A stretch of 64,000 nt of DNA from Asterias amurensis. Taxonomy: Eukaryota; Echinodermata; Asteroidea; Forcipulatida; Asteriidae. Shown here piece after piece: positions 50,985 through 62,730 of this stretch. The notes beneath the pieces were generated by a model. That model was not told where the DNA came from and ran no database searches. It saw nothing but the letters and a program-made list of their open reading frames with translations. The stretch is taken from contig NC_092649.1 of assembly GCF_032118995.1 (NCBI RefSeq), positions 17,983,332 through 18,047,331 of the forward strand. Direction: 5' to 3'. Position 1 is the first letter of the stretch. Every line of letters begins with the position of its first letter. The translations under genes and the position numbers were made by a program.

Positions 50985-51095
50985 GTATAGGGACTGAAAA
51001 CCCAACCCACAACGCTAGTGCCAGTCCAGGAATCAAACCGGGGTCCATTGAGGTGAAAGACAGGGGAAAAACCACTGAGCCAACCTGGCTAAAAA
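50985..51095 (-). mobile_element. tRNA-derived SINE (minus strand)
   Basis: The minus strand reads CAGGTTGGCTCAGTGGTT (A-box) and CCGGTTTGATTCCTGG (B-box), spaced like a polymerase III promoter. It lacks a clean acceptor stem. Confidence 0.6.
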
Positions 51096-52348
51096 TCACT
51101 CCTATGATCCAATGTCATAAACAATACTTTGGTGATGTAAAACGAATGTGTTGTCTTGTCATGAAGGTTGAACCAAACCATCAAATAAAAACATATACCT
51201 TTATTCAATAATAAATAAATATATATGTCTTATATGAAACTACACGATGACTTATCAATAGAAAACGTTCGAGCAATCAACGAAGCTTTACTTCATACAC
51301 ACGTTATCAAATAAATAATTAAAAAATCCGTTCACGCCCTTGCACTTTCTCCTCCATTGGTATAATATGAACAAATGTCATATCCTGACTCCTTTCAATC
51401 CAGCAAAACGGTTCATTAAAAAAATCCTTTCTGCAAACTTTCTCATCGGTCTCATGATATTATTATTCTAATAATGGTCTATAATACACGCTTCCTGTAT
51501 AGTGTCGTCCGCCTCTTCATGGAGGTTTGAGACTCAGTGCAACCATGGTGCAACCCCCACAATTCGTGCTCCCAAATACTGAACAGAAAAAGTGTAATAA
51601 CCCGTTATATCAAAGTTTATAGGAAGCTCCAATATTGGGACAAAAACTAAGACCCAGATTTGCACGGATGGATTCACAGCTTTTCAATGTGCTTATTTCA
51701 CAGTAGTGCAATTTTTGACAATTACTGTTATCCAAGCAGCGTTCAGTCAATTGAAGTGGTCTAAATCGAGCGTGCGTAAAACCCGAACAGCGTTTGTTAG
51801 CAACGCTTTTGGGAAGGAAATATGAATTTATGTATTTTTTGTTTGTTTTGTCTTGGGTATATAGCGGCTGTAAAAAATGCAGTGGGGGCAGAAAGTACAA
51901 CATAAAAAGTAAATCAAGTAAATAAATCACGGGTTGTTGGTGGACGTTTACAAAAATGGTGCAAATTTGAATGAGTCATATACTAATCCAATGCGCTGGC
52001 ATTAAACTAACTCGTCGAACATTGACCTATAAACTGTACTGATTTTTCAAAAAATCTCACAAAACATGAACTCTTTGTTAGTCATGCTAATCCTTCATGT
52101 ATCTAAAACACATGTCCTGAAAAGACACGGCACGTTTCATGAATAACTGTACATGACTGTATAATAGGGTTACCCTTTTTTATATTCAGTTAAAAAGAGA
52201 GACGTTTTACACTATGAGGAATACATTAAAAAAAAATCATAATTATAGACGTTAAACCAATGTTTGATGAGAGAGATTTGTTGTTGCGAGCTTGGTGTTA
52301 ATATTCCCTTGTGGGAGTTTGCTGAGTTCCCTTGACGGGGAGATCATC

Positions 52349-52438
52349 TAAACAAACAAACAAACAAACAAACAAACAAACAAACAAACAAACAAACAAA
52401 CAAACAAACAAACAAACAAACAAACAAACAAACAAACA
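52349..52438. repeat. (CAAA)n microsatellite, about 22 units
   Basis: A perfect tetranucleotide array of 90 bp. Perfection over this length implies high mutability. Confidence 0.95.
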
Positions 52439-53680
52439 GGTTTACACTATGGGGAATTCAATAGTCACTTTAAGACCGTTCCCGTATGTAAGATGGAATG
52501 ACACCTGTGTTCAAAATTAATCTACACGTGCCAACATTAAACATAGATCGCCTGATACATGTATGTTCATATGCACATCAAACTAATGAAATGCTTGCCT
52601 CGGTTGTACATCAAACAAATCCATTCCAACCATACGAATGTGACCAATTCCTATTACCATTAATTCCAGTGTGGCTCTCGAGCAGTGACCTACATTTTGT
52701 TTTTGCTCTCATTCCCATACACTCAAATATATCGTTTCAGAAATCGGCTACACAAGAAAACTAGATCAGCCATTGATATGTCAATATTTGTTAATCCTCT
52801 AAAAGCGAGTCCAATTCAGACACTCTCAACTCTGTACACTCCCGTTCATGGACCTAGACTGGTCTCTCCAACTCCAATGACGCGTTAACTTGAACTGCTC
52901 TATCTCACTCGTTAGAGTTCAAATCTGGTCATCTTGTAATCAAGGCGAAAGGGGGGGGGGGACCAACAACATATCCACAAATAAAGAGGTAGAAAAAGTT
53001 CATTGAGCAAGATAAATAATCGAGAAATGGACTGGGAGGGTGAACCATTCCATCTTGTGTCAAAATAATTAAAACGCGGGTCTAGCGTCCGACCTTTTCA
53101 ACCATGATATATTCCCGCACAGCCTAAATACAGGATTGTATTGTGAATTGTGAGTCGGGACAATGCGCAATTTTCTCAATTTTACTGGCTAACAACAGAG
53201 CCACTCCAAGGGTGAAATACATCAAGCTCTTTAAATTTATTTGAACAGACAGCGTAAGAATAACACAGAAAATTAGTCGGCCTAGTTTACCTCGACCGAG
53301 TATTACAAAAAGATAGACCTGGCTAGCTGCCGCGTTAAAGTTACTTATATGTGTAGGGCCTCCTACTATGTTTTTGTTCGGGCGAAGTGTTAACTGTTTA
53401 TAATTTATGCAGTTATAATTATATAACCGATGAAACTCCATTTGGCTAACATACTTAGTCCATGATTGCAAACCCATTGAGTGAATTAGTTTCGTCTTTT
53501 CCCTTTCTCCATTACAAACGAGAAAATTGAAATCGGTTTTTGTTGACTGTGATTGCTCCCAATTCAATTTCTATTCCTCGTCTTCTTTGCCCCGGGGCTG
53601 CTGTTTGTGAGTATTATATGAAGAAGAGGAAATAAACCGCGGGATGGTGCGACCACACTCAAGCGGACGACCATGCGGCC

Positions 53681-53707
53681 CTGCACCGACGCAGTGGTCG
53701 GGTGCAG
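53681..53707 (+). repeat. Short GC-rich hairpin
   Basis: CTGCACCGAC pairs with GTCGGGTGCAG around a 6-nt loop, within a GC-rich island of the inferred GATA intron. Confidence 0.5.
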
Positions 53708-56047
53708 CGACGCGCGGCACCCGGTGACTCTGTCACTAACAACAAGAGCCCTATCAAATAATGTCTACATGTGATTCACACAAACCGGCGAGGATTACCT
53801 CTTTCTGTAGTATTATTACAATACTTCAACCCATAATACTTTTTTTTCCCTTCCTTCTCCTCTTCGAGTTCGATATTCTCTGGGCGAGAGCGATCGAATT
53901 TGTAAGTCGCAGGGCAATTAGGGACTCTGAGCATACTGGGGATGTCAAGTGCTATCTTGTCAAATTACTCACTGGCTTACGGCAGATGCGACCCTCTCTC
54001 GCTAGTAGTCCGCTTCTCGCCCCGTAATGCATTTCTGTCTAGTCGAGACTCTGTACTGATATTTGTTTATGGAATAACACATTCGTGAACGGTCTTTTTT
54101 GTTTTTCATCCGTAGTCTACGTTGGGATGGTTTAAGTGCAGAGTATTAAGTTTGTGTATAATAAAACACATCTAACACACCCCTGTTGTTTTGTCAATTT
54201 CCAAATGTTTGGGTGAAGCTTTTGCTGTTTTATTTACTTGAAATTGATTAGTATGTTATGTTGTTGTGTTATTATTTCATTACCGAACATGTCATTCTTA
54301 TTATTATTTTGTTCACAAACAAAAATGATTTTAAGGCTGAAACTACCTGTCCAATTAATGTACATAGCATGTGTGAACAAATAACTTCCATGATAAAGCT
54401 GAAACTTTTGATGGTTTGTTTTTAAAATTAAATCGTTTCAAAAAGGGAAAACAAATACGATTGTTCATATTATCGGCAATGACGGTATTTTTTAGATGAA
54501 GTGGAAGAAATGAATTTGTTCGAAATTTAAATCAAGGAGCGAAAACAAAAGATTGAATTAAGTTAAGTTACCAAGCTAATAAAAAGGATTGAAATATTAA
54601 TTCAAAACAAAAACGCTACTTTTTCAAGCTCAATTTCGATCTCAAATAATGTAATGTAAAAAGAACATCATTGGCCTTTCATATAGGCCTTTTAATTAAT
54701 AGATACAAATGGGATTTTTGACTATCTCGAACAAATTAATTTGGTTCGGTAAGTGTTGGTCCTTGTTGCATGTAAGCAAGTCTTTGAACCATTTATGTCT
54801 AGGCAATCGTGCCACATCGTAACATGATTGGCTTGAACGCAAGTTAAAATATTCAAACAATTTAAATCAAACGAGTTAAACAAGTGAAAATACAAATGAG
54901 TAAGAAGTTAACATTGCACAAATGAGCGAGGCATTTTTAGTCGATAATCAAGTCGTTTGCAGCACTGTACCTCTAAAGTCTAAACGTCTCAGGTTCGTCT
55001 TGTAACTTATAGTTCTCGTCTCAAAATGTAGCCAAGTAAAATTTCAGTCTCCTCATTAAATTAGTTACTTCAAATAAAACAATTTCTATCATAACACGTT
55101 ATCTATAATAGTTATTTGCATTGCATAAAACAACCGCCTATTAGTTTCTTATATAATTCAGCTAGACAGACAGCATAATTACATCTACAACCACTTCAAC
55201 CACTTCTTCATCTTCGGCCAATGACCAATGGTGGACAGACCTCGTAAGACCACCTAACTTCCCGTGAAAAATTGACACAATACTCCCTGCTAGTCTAGAA
55301 CCTACACGCATTAAACCAGTCTGCAACCCTATCAATGAAAACAACGGCACCAGTCTAAGCTATTCCCCACGGGCCTAGGTTATTATTAATACCGGACGCA
55401 CCATTCACCATACACTCCTCATAGACAGAAACGTGATACCCCACCTTGCAGCTGATGGGAAGGCGAATATTATTTCTTTTTAAAACAAAGCTAATCAAAA
55501 TATGAGCCCCGTGGACTTAAGTGGATTAACGTCGACGTGTCCATCTTAATCCGATTATGAAAATATTTAGTAACTGGATTAGATTATACACACGAGATGG
55601 TAAAGGGAGGTATTGTGGAGCGTACAAACTTACAGGAATAACACTTTGTGGGAACGTCAGGAGTAAACATTCTTGAGAGGTTACGGTTCAGTGCCAGTTG
55701 GACAGGTATGAAATAACCTCGTCAATTTTCACCAAGGGTTGGATTTGTCTCCAAGGGCCTTGAAGGTACGTACATAAATATAGCAGGGCTTTGTAGACGT
55801 CTGCAGGAAAGCTGTCTTTTCCGGGAGGAAAGTATCAAAGGTCGAAACATTTCCTCTCTCGATTTATTTTTGTTTACCTATAATTATATTTATAACTTTA
55901 AAGGGATTTCACAAATAATATAAGTGTAATTTTTGTCATGCGATACAATTTCCAAAGGCGATTTTGTTTTAATTGCAATGCCCCTTTTTAAATTTTCGAA
56001 ACGAATTTTGATGGTGTTGTTAACATGGTCTCTCATGTTCTTATTTG

Positions 56048-56080
56048 TTAAAGCCAGTGGACACTTTCGGTTCTCGACAT
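56048..56080 (+). mobile_element. MITE, main family: isolated left terminus
   Basis: TTAAAGCCAGTGGACACTTTC matches the family end, but no body follows. Confidence 0.4.
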
Positions 56081-57077
56081 GACAGCGTTTCAAGTAATTT
56101 ATCAGTGTAAATGTATCTACCTTTAGCAGGCAAACTCCTGATTGATTTGCAACAAGAATACAAATTATTGTTGTGTTTTGTTATATTCCTTAAAGGCATT
56201 TCTGGCAGGTTCATATCTTTATTGAACTCACAACTGTTGGTTTTACTGTCATTTAATTTAATAATAATAACAAACATTTATATTGCGCAGTTACCTATAT
56301 AAATATACTCTACTGCGCATTACAGGGTACACAAATGGGTTTTTCTTAGATTTAAATAAATTAAGTGAAGAAAACTGTATAATGCAAGGTTAAAGATTGT
56401 TCCACAGATTTGGAGCGGCGTTAACCTTCATGACAAGACAACAAATTGTCAAATTACTGCATTCAGTACAACTATGTTATATGTCAAAGGTAATCTTTCT
56501 TTCAATTGTGTTGTATGGACGGCTCGTGGAGGAAAACCCCATCGTAGGATCAAACAAAATTATAATTTTTTTCTCATAATAATAGGCTAATATGGGGGCA
56601 GCCTACAAATTTTCAGCTTCGCTTTAGACACACACATTTAACACAGCAAAACATGAATATACGTTTATTTATTTATAGTTCACTGTGCTGTGAATGTTCA
56701 AGGTTGCTGCCAAACCCTCTACACAAATCACGTACATGCTGACATTTTAACCAACAGGTTTTGTCAAGAGTTACTGAAAATGTCAAAGTTCACTCACAGG
56801 CCCGAGGACCGAACTGTGCCAGTTCAACAGGAGTGTACTTTTCTTCAATGGCGCCCCCACGCATCCTGTAAGACACTTTGAGCCAACTTTTTTGGGGGGT
56901 TATATCTTGACGGTTGTAACAGGCGCCACCTTGGGTTTCTGCATCTAAATCCCTGCTCAATTAGTTCAACATCAATGGACTTTGAGCTTGAGCTGTGATC
57001 GGCGGTATTGACATTACGATTTGGACAAGTCTGTTGCATGACTCTAACTAAGACCGGGGAAATATTATGCCTGATGT

Positions 57078-57421
57078 AATAAACATGACGTCATTGACCA
57101 TCATCTTTGATGAAACATGGACGCGTGAAATGGCTATCATTGGCTGAGAGTTGTTGTGTACAGTGGTACAACGGCCGTCGATTTCACAAAGAGTTAGGAC
57201 TCGTCTTATCTCGAGTTAGGACGAGTAACTCGTCTTAACTTAGAATTAATCTTAAGGTCTGCATGCTACAATGCAGGGTTGGGACTCGTCCTAAAGTCCT
57301 AAGATTAGTCTTAAGTTAGAAAGATTTTTCTGAAATTGACGGCTGGCACTTTTCCATTGTCACAGGTGCCATTGTCTATCATCGAATAAGGTGGTCGATG
57401 GTGCTATGTGCATGCAATCTT
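57078..57421. mobile_element. Palindromic MITE (relative of 10,241) with a fold-back element nested in it
   Basis: The outer parts, AAACATGACGTCATTGACCA, GGCTATCATTGGCTGAGAG and the terminal ATGCAATCTT, correspond to the 140-bp element. A second element at about 57,174-57,343 splits it. This inner element has ends GTCGATTTCACAAAG and GAAATTGAC and is full of GTTAGGAC/GTCCTAA self-complementary blocks. The nesting gives relative ages: outer first, inner later. Confidence 0.65.
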
Positions 57422-58202
57422 TTATACACGATGTTATTAAACAACCCTACCTACTGGTTCTCTGCAATAAACAACTGCGTCAATTTATCCGCATGTTGCT
57501 TTTTATAGCTCCATGTTATAACTAGTTTCAAACTCTGACAACTAATTCGAAAACGGCTAAAGCATACCCATTGCAAGTTGCAAATGGGAAAATGTGTACC
57601 AGAGTGTCATAAAATTCCAAATGCTTTGTAACCATCAACAAAAAGATGGTGTTGTAAATGAATAGTATTAACTACGATTCATAAATACCTCAGACAGTGT
57701 CGCTTTTCCTATTGGTGAAGAGCGAGTCACGTGGGTGTGTATAAACCTTTGTTTATAACAAGTAAAAAGTGTTGAAACATGGGCATGACACGCGAGCTTG
57801 CACCTGTGTTGTTAAGACAGTTTCTTCATTCCTATTGGTCGAGAGCAACGGCTGAAACAGTTGTGCCACATCACGCGATACGCGCGACGCGCACAGCATT
57901 CCCTTATAAGGAGTTGTTCACCCGAGGGCCTTAACTGGGCCTTACCATTTCATAGCTGGAGGGGTGTCGTGTTGAAAGAATTCATTGAGCAATTATAATT
58001 TTTGCATTTATTTTACTTTTTGACCAAAAAGTGTTGATGTTTTTTGACCGAAAAGGTATTTATGAATGGGAATCAAACCCGCCGGAGCCTGGTTCTTGAT
58101 AATTTACCTCTACTTCGTCTCGGTAAAACTATCCGTTGGTAGGCCTGAGCAGTTTGCAACAACTAAGTATATTTTCTCAAGCAGTATTGTAGCTTGATTA
58201 CA

Positions 58203-58444
58203 ATACCGGGAGAACACCTCCCCGCCCCGCCCCATTCAACAAGCCATTTGCAAATGAGTGTTTTCCTTGAATTCTTAAATCCGGTATTCCAGACTCAAAT
58301 GGAGCACTAGATTTTATAATCACCGGGTGCCCCCCCCCCCGCCCCGCCCGCCCCATTTCAGCCATTCGCAAATGAGTATTTTCCTTGAATTCTAAGTTCC
58401 GGTATTCCAGACTCAAATGGAGCCTTCAGATTTTTAAATCACCG
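58203..58444. repeat. Two tandem copies of a 118-bp unit with C-rich junctions
   Basis: GCAAATGAGTRTTTTCCTTG, CCGGTATTCCAGACTCAAAT and ATCACCG occur in both. The units are separated by CCCCGCCCCGCCC tracts. Confidence 0.8.
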
Positions 58445-58829
58445 TTTACACTACCTTGCCATCAGATCCCAAAGCCCATCATAACTTCCGCCCCATCCAG
58501 CCCCGTGATGAAGTACCTATACGCTTAGGGTCCACCATGTATAAAGTCATTATTGGTCCGTTTATTGGCCCAGCAGGTCCACGCGCTAGGGTGCTAATAA
58601 GGACTGGCAGTCAGCCTGGCACGCGACACGCTGGAAGGGGCGGCGTCGTCTGTACACACCGGCAAAAGCGTGAAGTGTTGTGCAGGTGTGAAGTCCGGTC
58701 CGCTCTGCTTCTAAATACACACCCATCCTAATGTGTTAGACTAATTTAGGGAAATACTTCCTCCATTGTTAGACCCGGTTTTAAAATGGAGGTAATAAAC
58801 GGGGACCACAAAAAAATGGTTAAGCACAA

Positions 58830-58972
58830 CACATTATGCTCACCAGAACAATGTTGCCAGCGAAGATACCATCTCACATGTACAATTTGTGACTGGTATC
58901 CTACTCATTTCTGTTTTGCAAAATTTTCAGCTTAAGCAGCTCAATGAAATTGGGCCTTGAAGGGTACGACTG
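58830..58972 (-). mobile_element. Dispersed repeat, CCCAATTTCAT family (minus strand)
   Basis: The minus strand starts GGCCCAATTTCATTGAGCTG, with CTTAAGCTGAAAATTTTGC after it. It is related to 28,176-28,330. Confidence 0.5.
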
Positions 58973-59064
58973 ATTGAACTTATAGTGAGTAGTTGCTGAA
59001 ATTTAGGGGTGGACGTCAAGGTGCGATTGCGGGTAGCTTTTGCGGGTAGCCCAATGGGCTATGG

Positions 59065-59285
59065 TTACAGGCACTGGCCACGCATGGTAATTGTCTTAGA
59101 CCGGTATTCTCACTTTGTGTATCCCAACATTATGCACAAAATAAAAACAATCTGTGAACATTTTGACTCGATTGGTCGTCGAAGTTGCAAGAAAAAGAAT
59201 ATACATCCTTCCTTTGTTGCACAAATTTGTGTATTTTCAGATGCCTATAAAAAAGGCTTCCGGCATGAAGTGTTTTAATAAAATA
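59065..59285 (+). mobile_element. MITE, main family, copy O (left half)
   Basis: It begins TTACAGGCACTGGCCACGCA and keeps CTTTGTGTATCCCAACATTA and GGTCGTCGAAGTTGCAAG. It stops after the GGCTTCCGGCATGAAG hairpin. Confidence 0.65.
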
Positions 59286-60087
59286 TTTGATTGAGCTCGG
59301 TCGTTGCTTCACAAACTCGTAACGGCAATTTTTGGCTTGAGTAAACAAACTATAAATATTACGAAATATTGCAATATTTCAAGATTTAGTGACTGATGAG
59401 AAATGCCCCTGTCTGTCTCGGGACACTGTATGTTCTAGCTTAGTCAATATGATAAGCATCAATGTACATCCAATCAATGTCATCGTTCCGATCGTAAATC
59501 GTAACATGAAATCAATGAAAAATGCAACATTCTTCATTTCCCTTTTGACAGAGAGAGAAAGCGAAGGAGAAAAAATGAGGTACAATCGGTCGATTGAGTA
59601 AGACATCCACCCCAGAAGCCAATAATGCCTCTCCTGAAATAAATCTACATCAAGGGTGTGTAGAGGTGTATCCGTCCGCATATCTGTCTGCACTAGGCTA
59701 CACCTGACCAACCATGTTACTGCTCCGCACAGTGGATGTGACATGTGAGCTATATCATGGCGTCACCTCACCCCTCACACTAGCCCCCACCCCCGGAAAT
59801 ACGTCAGAGGGGGGAGAGGGTCCCCTGGGGAGAATACTCCCATGAGTTGCAGCGTGTTCTGCACGGTGAAGCTGGGCCTGGTATCGCGGTACCTAGCACG
59901 GTACAGCTTGCACGTCCCTAGACGGTTAAGGGCTGCAAATGGCTCTTATGGGAGTGCTGAATGTCTTTTCTTGAAAAGGTCGAAATGATGGATTGAATTT
60001 GCGATAAAATAGCCGTATTGAGTGGAACCAAATTAAAAGCTTTGACTTCAGATACTTTTTGGGAGGTATTTGCTCTTTAAAGGCAGA

Positions 60088-60158
60088 GCGGATTGTTTGT
60101 TTGTTTGTTTGTTTGTTTGTTTGTTTGTTTGTTTGTTTGTTTGTGTTTGTTTTGTTTG
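60088..60158. repeat. (TTTG)n microsatellite
   Basis: About 14 units, slightly degenerate at the right end. Confidence 0.9.
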
Positions 60159-60629
60159 ATATGTAATATAAATACACCGTCACAACAAGTGCATTTTTGG
60201 GTTTATTTCAATGCCCTACAACTTGCATCTCAGCTATCAAGCTATCACGACTTCACTCCACTGCAAGATATTTTTTGAAAAAAGATTTTACCTGCGCGTC
60301 AAAAGTAATAATGTATCGCTGCAAACGACGAAGGGTCTCGGACACCGGGCTATGACGTCACACAGAGTGCCCTCTAGAGAATGAACTTGAACCCAAATTA
60401 GAAGTAGGCTATATACCGCCAATAACGGAAATTTCAAACATAAATCTGTCAATATGTTTTCCCTTATTTTGTTTGTTTGCAGGTTGAAGTTAGTAGTATG
60501 CAAGTTCAGTGGAAACAATAACGGATAATAAACGGGAATAAACGGATAATAACGATCCCGCAACCAGTCGAGAAAGATCACACAGTTATTATAGTAATAA
60601 TGAAAATATGACAGGAGCGGGATATGATT

Positions 60630-60806
60630 CGCTAACTAGTCAAGTTCGAATCGTAATCTAGTCATTGTCTGATGTCGCAGGTTCTTATCTCGTTTTTCAA
60701 GTTACACCCAAAATTATTTGAGATACATTTACCCAGTCAGGGTTCTTGTCAATAAAAAGAAGGAGGGAAAGACAATTGCGAAAAAAAAAAAAAAAAAAAA
60801 AAAAAT
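60630..60806 (+). mobile_element. SINE with A-tail, related to 44,465
   Basis: The body shares ATTTACCCAGTCAG with the 44.5-kb SINE and ends in a run of about 27 A. The tRNA-like head is too decayed to call with confidence. Confidence 0.5.
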
Positions 60807-61659
60807 TATTGCATAATCATTACCGGTAAATATATAGAACAAACAAAAAATGACATTTTAAAAGTAATAACTAATTAAAATGATTAAAGACGTTATATGT
60901 CACTGTTTTTTATATATTTTGATAACAAACTTGGGATTATTAATGGTTTTGGAAAGGAAGGAACTGTGAGAGCAAATCCCCGTTAAACCATCCATAATAC
61001 CTGATAAAATATCTCTCATCTCTCAGTGTTTGGAAATACATGCCAATGCGTCTCGGCCCTGACGACATCAACATAATAATTCAACAAATCTCCATGACGA
61101 AATGTTCAATATTTTTCGGCGTCGACACACTAAGAACTCTGCAAACATCACTCGTGTAAATTTGAAATAAAACGGTTGGAACCGCGCGTCGTCTCGTGTT
61201 AATTGCCTTGTACCCGCACACAACTAAACTCCCCCAGATCCGTCTGTGTGCCACCGACCATAAGTCAAGTGCCTCACCAGAAGAAGTAGAAGAAGAAAAA
61301 AAACCTTCGCTCTCATTTTCCCCCTCTCCCAATTTTTAATAATACTCATCAGTCTGCTTGGGCATTGTTTGCACTTGAGAAGATTATTTGAGGCAATTAC
61401 TTGCACTTGTGGCTGTGGTGGTGATTTTCTGTTTCTTATGGTGGGTTTAGGGGGCCCCGTGAAGACTGAGTCCGCACTCGGGCCAGTGTTGACACGATCG
61501 TATCTCGGACCCACTTCAACATTCTTGTCCCCGTGCACACGCTATGCAAGACGGAGCTCAAGCGTTACCATAGGACCCACAAAAAACATCACTGCAGTAA
61601 ACTTTGCCCATATTTTTCATCCTTCAAAACATAATTTAACTGAGAAGTGCTGTATGTTG

Positions 61660-61678
61660 TGAGCCCCCCCCCCCCCCT
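61660..61678. repeat. Poly(C) run
   Basis: GAGCC followed by an uninterrupted C-run of about 14, ending CTCACTC. Confidence 0.8.
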
Positions 61679-62340
61679 CACTCTTTCTATTGCCTCTCTA
61701 CTAAAAGGCACCGGTTTTAATACCCAGTTCGATAGTTCTGAGATTAATTGAACAGATAAAAATGACAAGATGACATCTCCTTAGAGTTGTTATTTCTTTA
61801 TTTTTATAGTCCATCGGCATTTTGATCAAAAAGACGATGCGAATCAAATGTTTTCTCCGTATCAGCGTATCGGCCTGGTACACCACAAGGTATCAACTTG
61901 CTCAAACTAGCTGTATATACAATAATATTGCTCCATATAAATCGCTTGATAAGATGAAGACGGCGCGTATATTTACAGTTCGCGTTTTTGATCAATGCTC
62001 TCTTTTGCCAAATCGTTGTCTCTTTTGACTTGGAATTTGTTAGCCCGGAATTAATTTCGTTGCTTCCTTTGTTTGTGTGTAATCGGGCTGCTGTTCGTCC
62101 GTTTGCTTGCAGGTGCCTGTCCCATTTAATGTGAATGTTTGCTGAGATACAAACAGCCAAATTCAGAGTATGGTTATTCATGTATCTTTACCCGCGCTCA
62201 TTACACATTGTTGTCTATCTTCAAATTAATCAAAATCGCACATATATCATTTAATTTCATCAAAAGCTTGAAAATATGATTGAAAACATGATATGTGATA
62301 TTTTCTTGTTTAATAAATTCTCCTCATTTTTGTTTTACAG

Positions 62341-62420
62341 ATCTTAGTCCTATAATCTTGGAGAAACCCCCCCCCCCCCCCCAGCTTGGAAGCCAATTTG
62401 AATCTGCTAGACCAGCCACG
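62341..62420 (+). other. 5' UTR part of the first coding GATA2/3 exon, with a 16-C tract
   Basis: The exon is preceded by a clear acceptor (a T-rich tract ending TTTTACAG at 62340). There is no ATG between the acceptor and the start codon. An uninterrupted run of 16 C lies at 62367-62382, 38 nt before the ATG. C-runs bind poly(C)-binding proteins in known mRNAs and slip easily in sequencing, so its length should be treated as approximate. Confidence 0.7.
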
Positions 62421-62730
62421 ATGGAGCTAACCGAACACACCAGATGGATGGTAGTCAACGGCCAGCACGGTGGTGAAGGGCACAACGGGTCCCACACCCA
62501 TGCTCCCCACCCAGCCAGTATGACACCTTCTTCCACAACAGAACGGATGCCACACGCTCCCCACCATAGTTTAAACTTCATGGAGCCCACCCAGCTTGTT
62601 CCCCCAGATGAAGTGGATGTTTTCTTCCACTCTCTTGACGGGAGCTCAAACGCTGTCAACCCGCCGAGCTACTACGCCAACTCGGCCGCGTCCCGAGCGG
62701 CAGCGATACACAGCTACAGGCCTTCGCACG
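62421..62730 (+). CDS. GATA2/3-type (GATA-c) transcription factor, first coding exon (partial)
   Basis: This exon encodes 103 residues plus one base of a GATA-family zinc-finger transcription factor. The start (MELTEHTRWMVVNGQH) and the block PTQLVPPDEVDVFFHSLD followed by a YYANS stretch match the conserved N-terminal region of vertebrate GATA2/GATA3. A His/Pro/Ser-rich linker lies between them. The ATG is in good context (ACGATGG). The exon ends at a donor (GCACG then GTAGGTGG) in phase 1, after SHG. From memory, the first coding exon of vertebrate GATA3 ends at the equivalent place and phase. The zinc fingers and C-terminus must lie beyond 64,000. GATA2/3 proteins act in mesoderm, blood/coelomocyte and neural development. 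That role is family knowledge and is not visible here. Confidence 0.9.

Larger units (their letters stand above)
30879..62340 (+). other. Inferred 31.5-kb first intron of the GATA2/3 gene; no coding gene seen inside
   Basis: No open frame in this stretch on either strand looks like a real protein. What it does hold is entered separately: MITE copies, SINEs, a retroelement 3' end, two minisatellite arrays, simple repeats and a G-quadruplex motif. Between these lie GC-richer, non-repetitive islands (about 35.0-35.2, 38.0-38.3, 41.5-41.7, 43.4-43.7, 46.2-46.4, 47.6-48.7, 49.7-50.3, 53.6-53.8, 58.4-58.7, 59.75-59.95 and 61.0-61.6 kb). These stand out from the AT-rich background and could be enhancers of the gene. 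Confidence 0.45.

Noticed and set aside
53124..53567. 147-codon minus-strand frame
   Set aside because: There is no recognisable domain, no conserved start context and no supporting structure.
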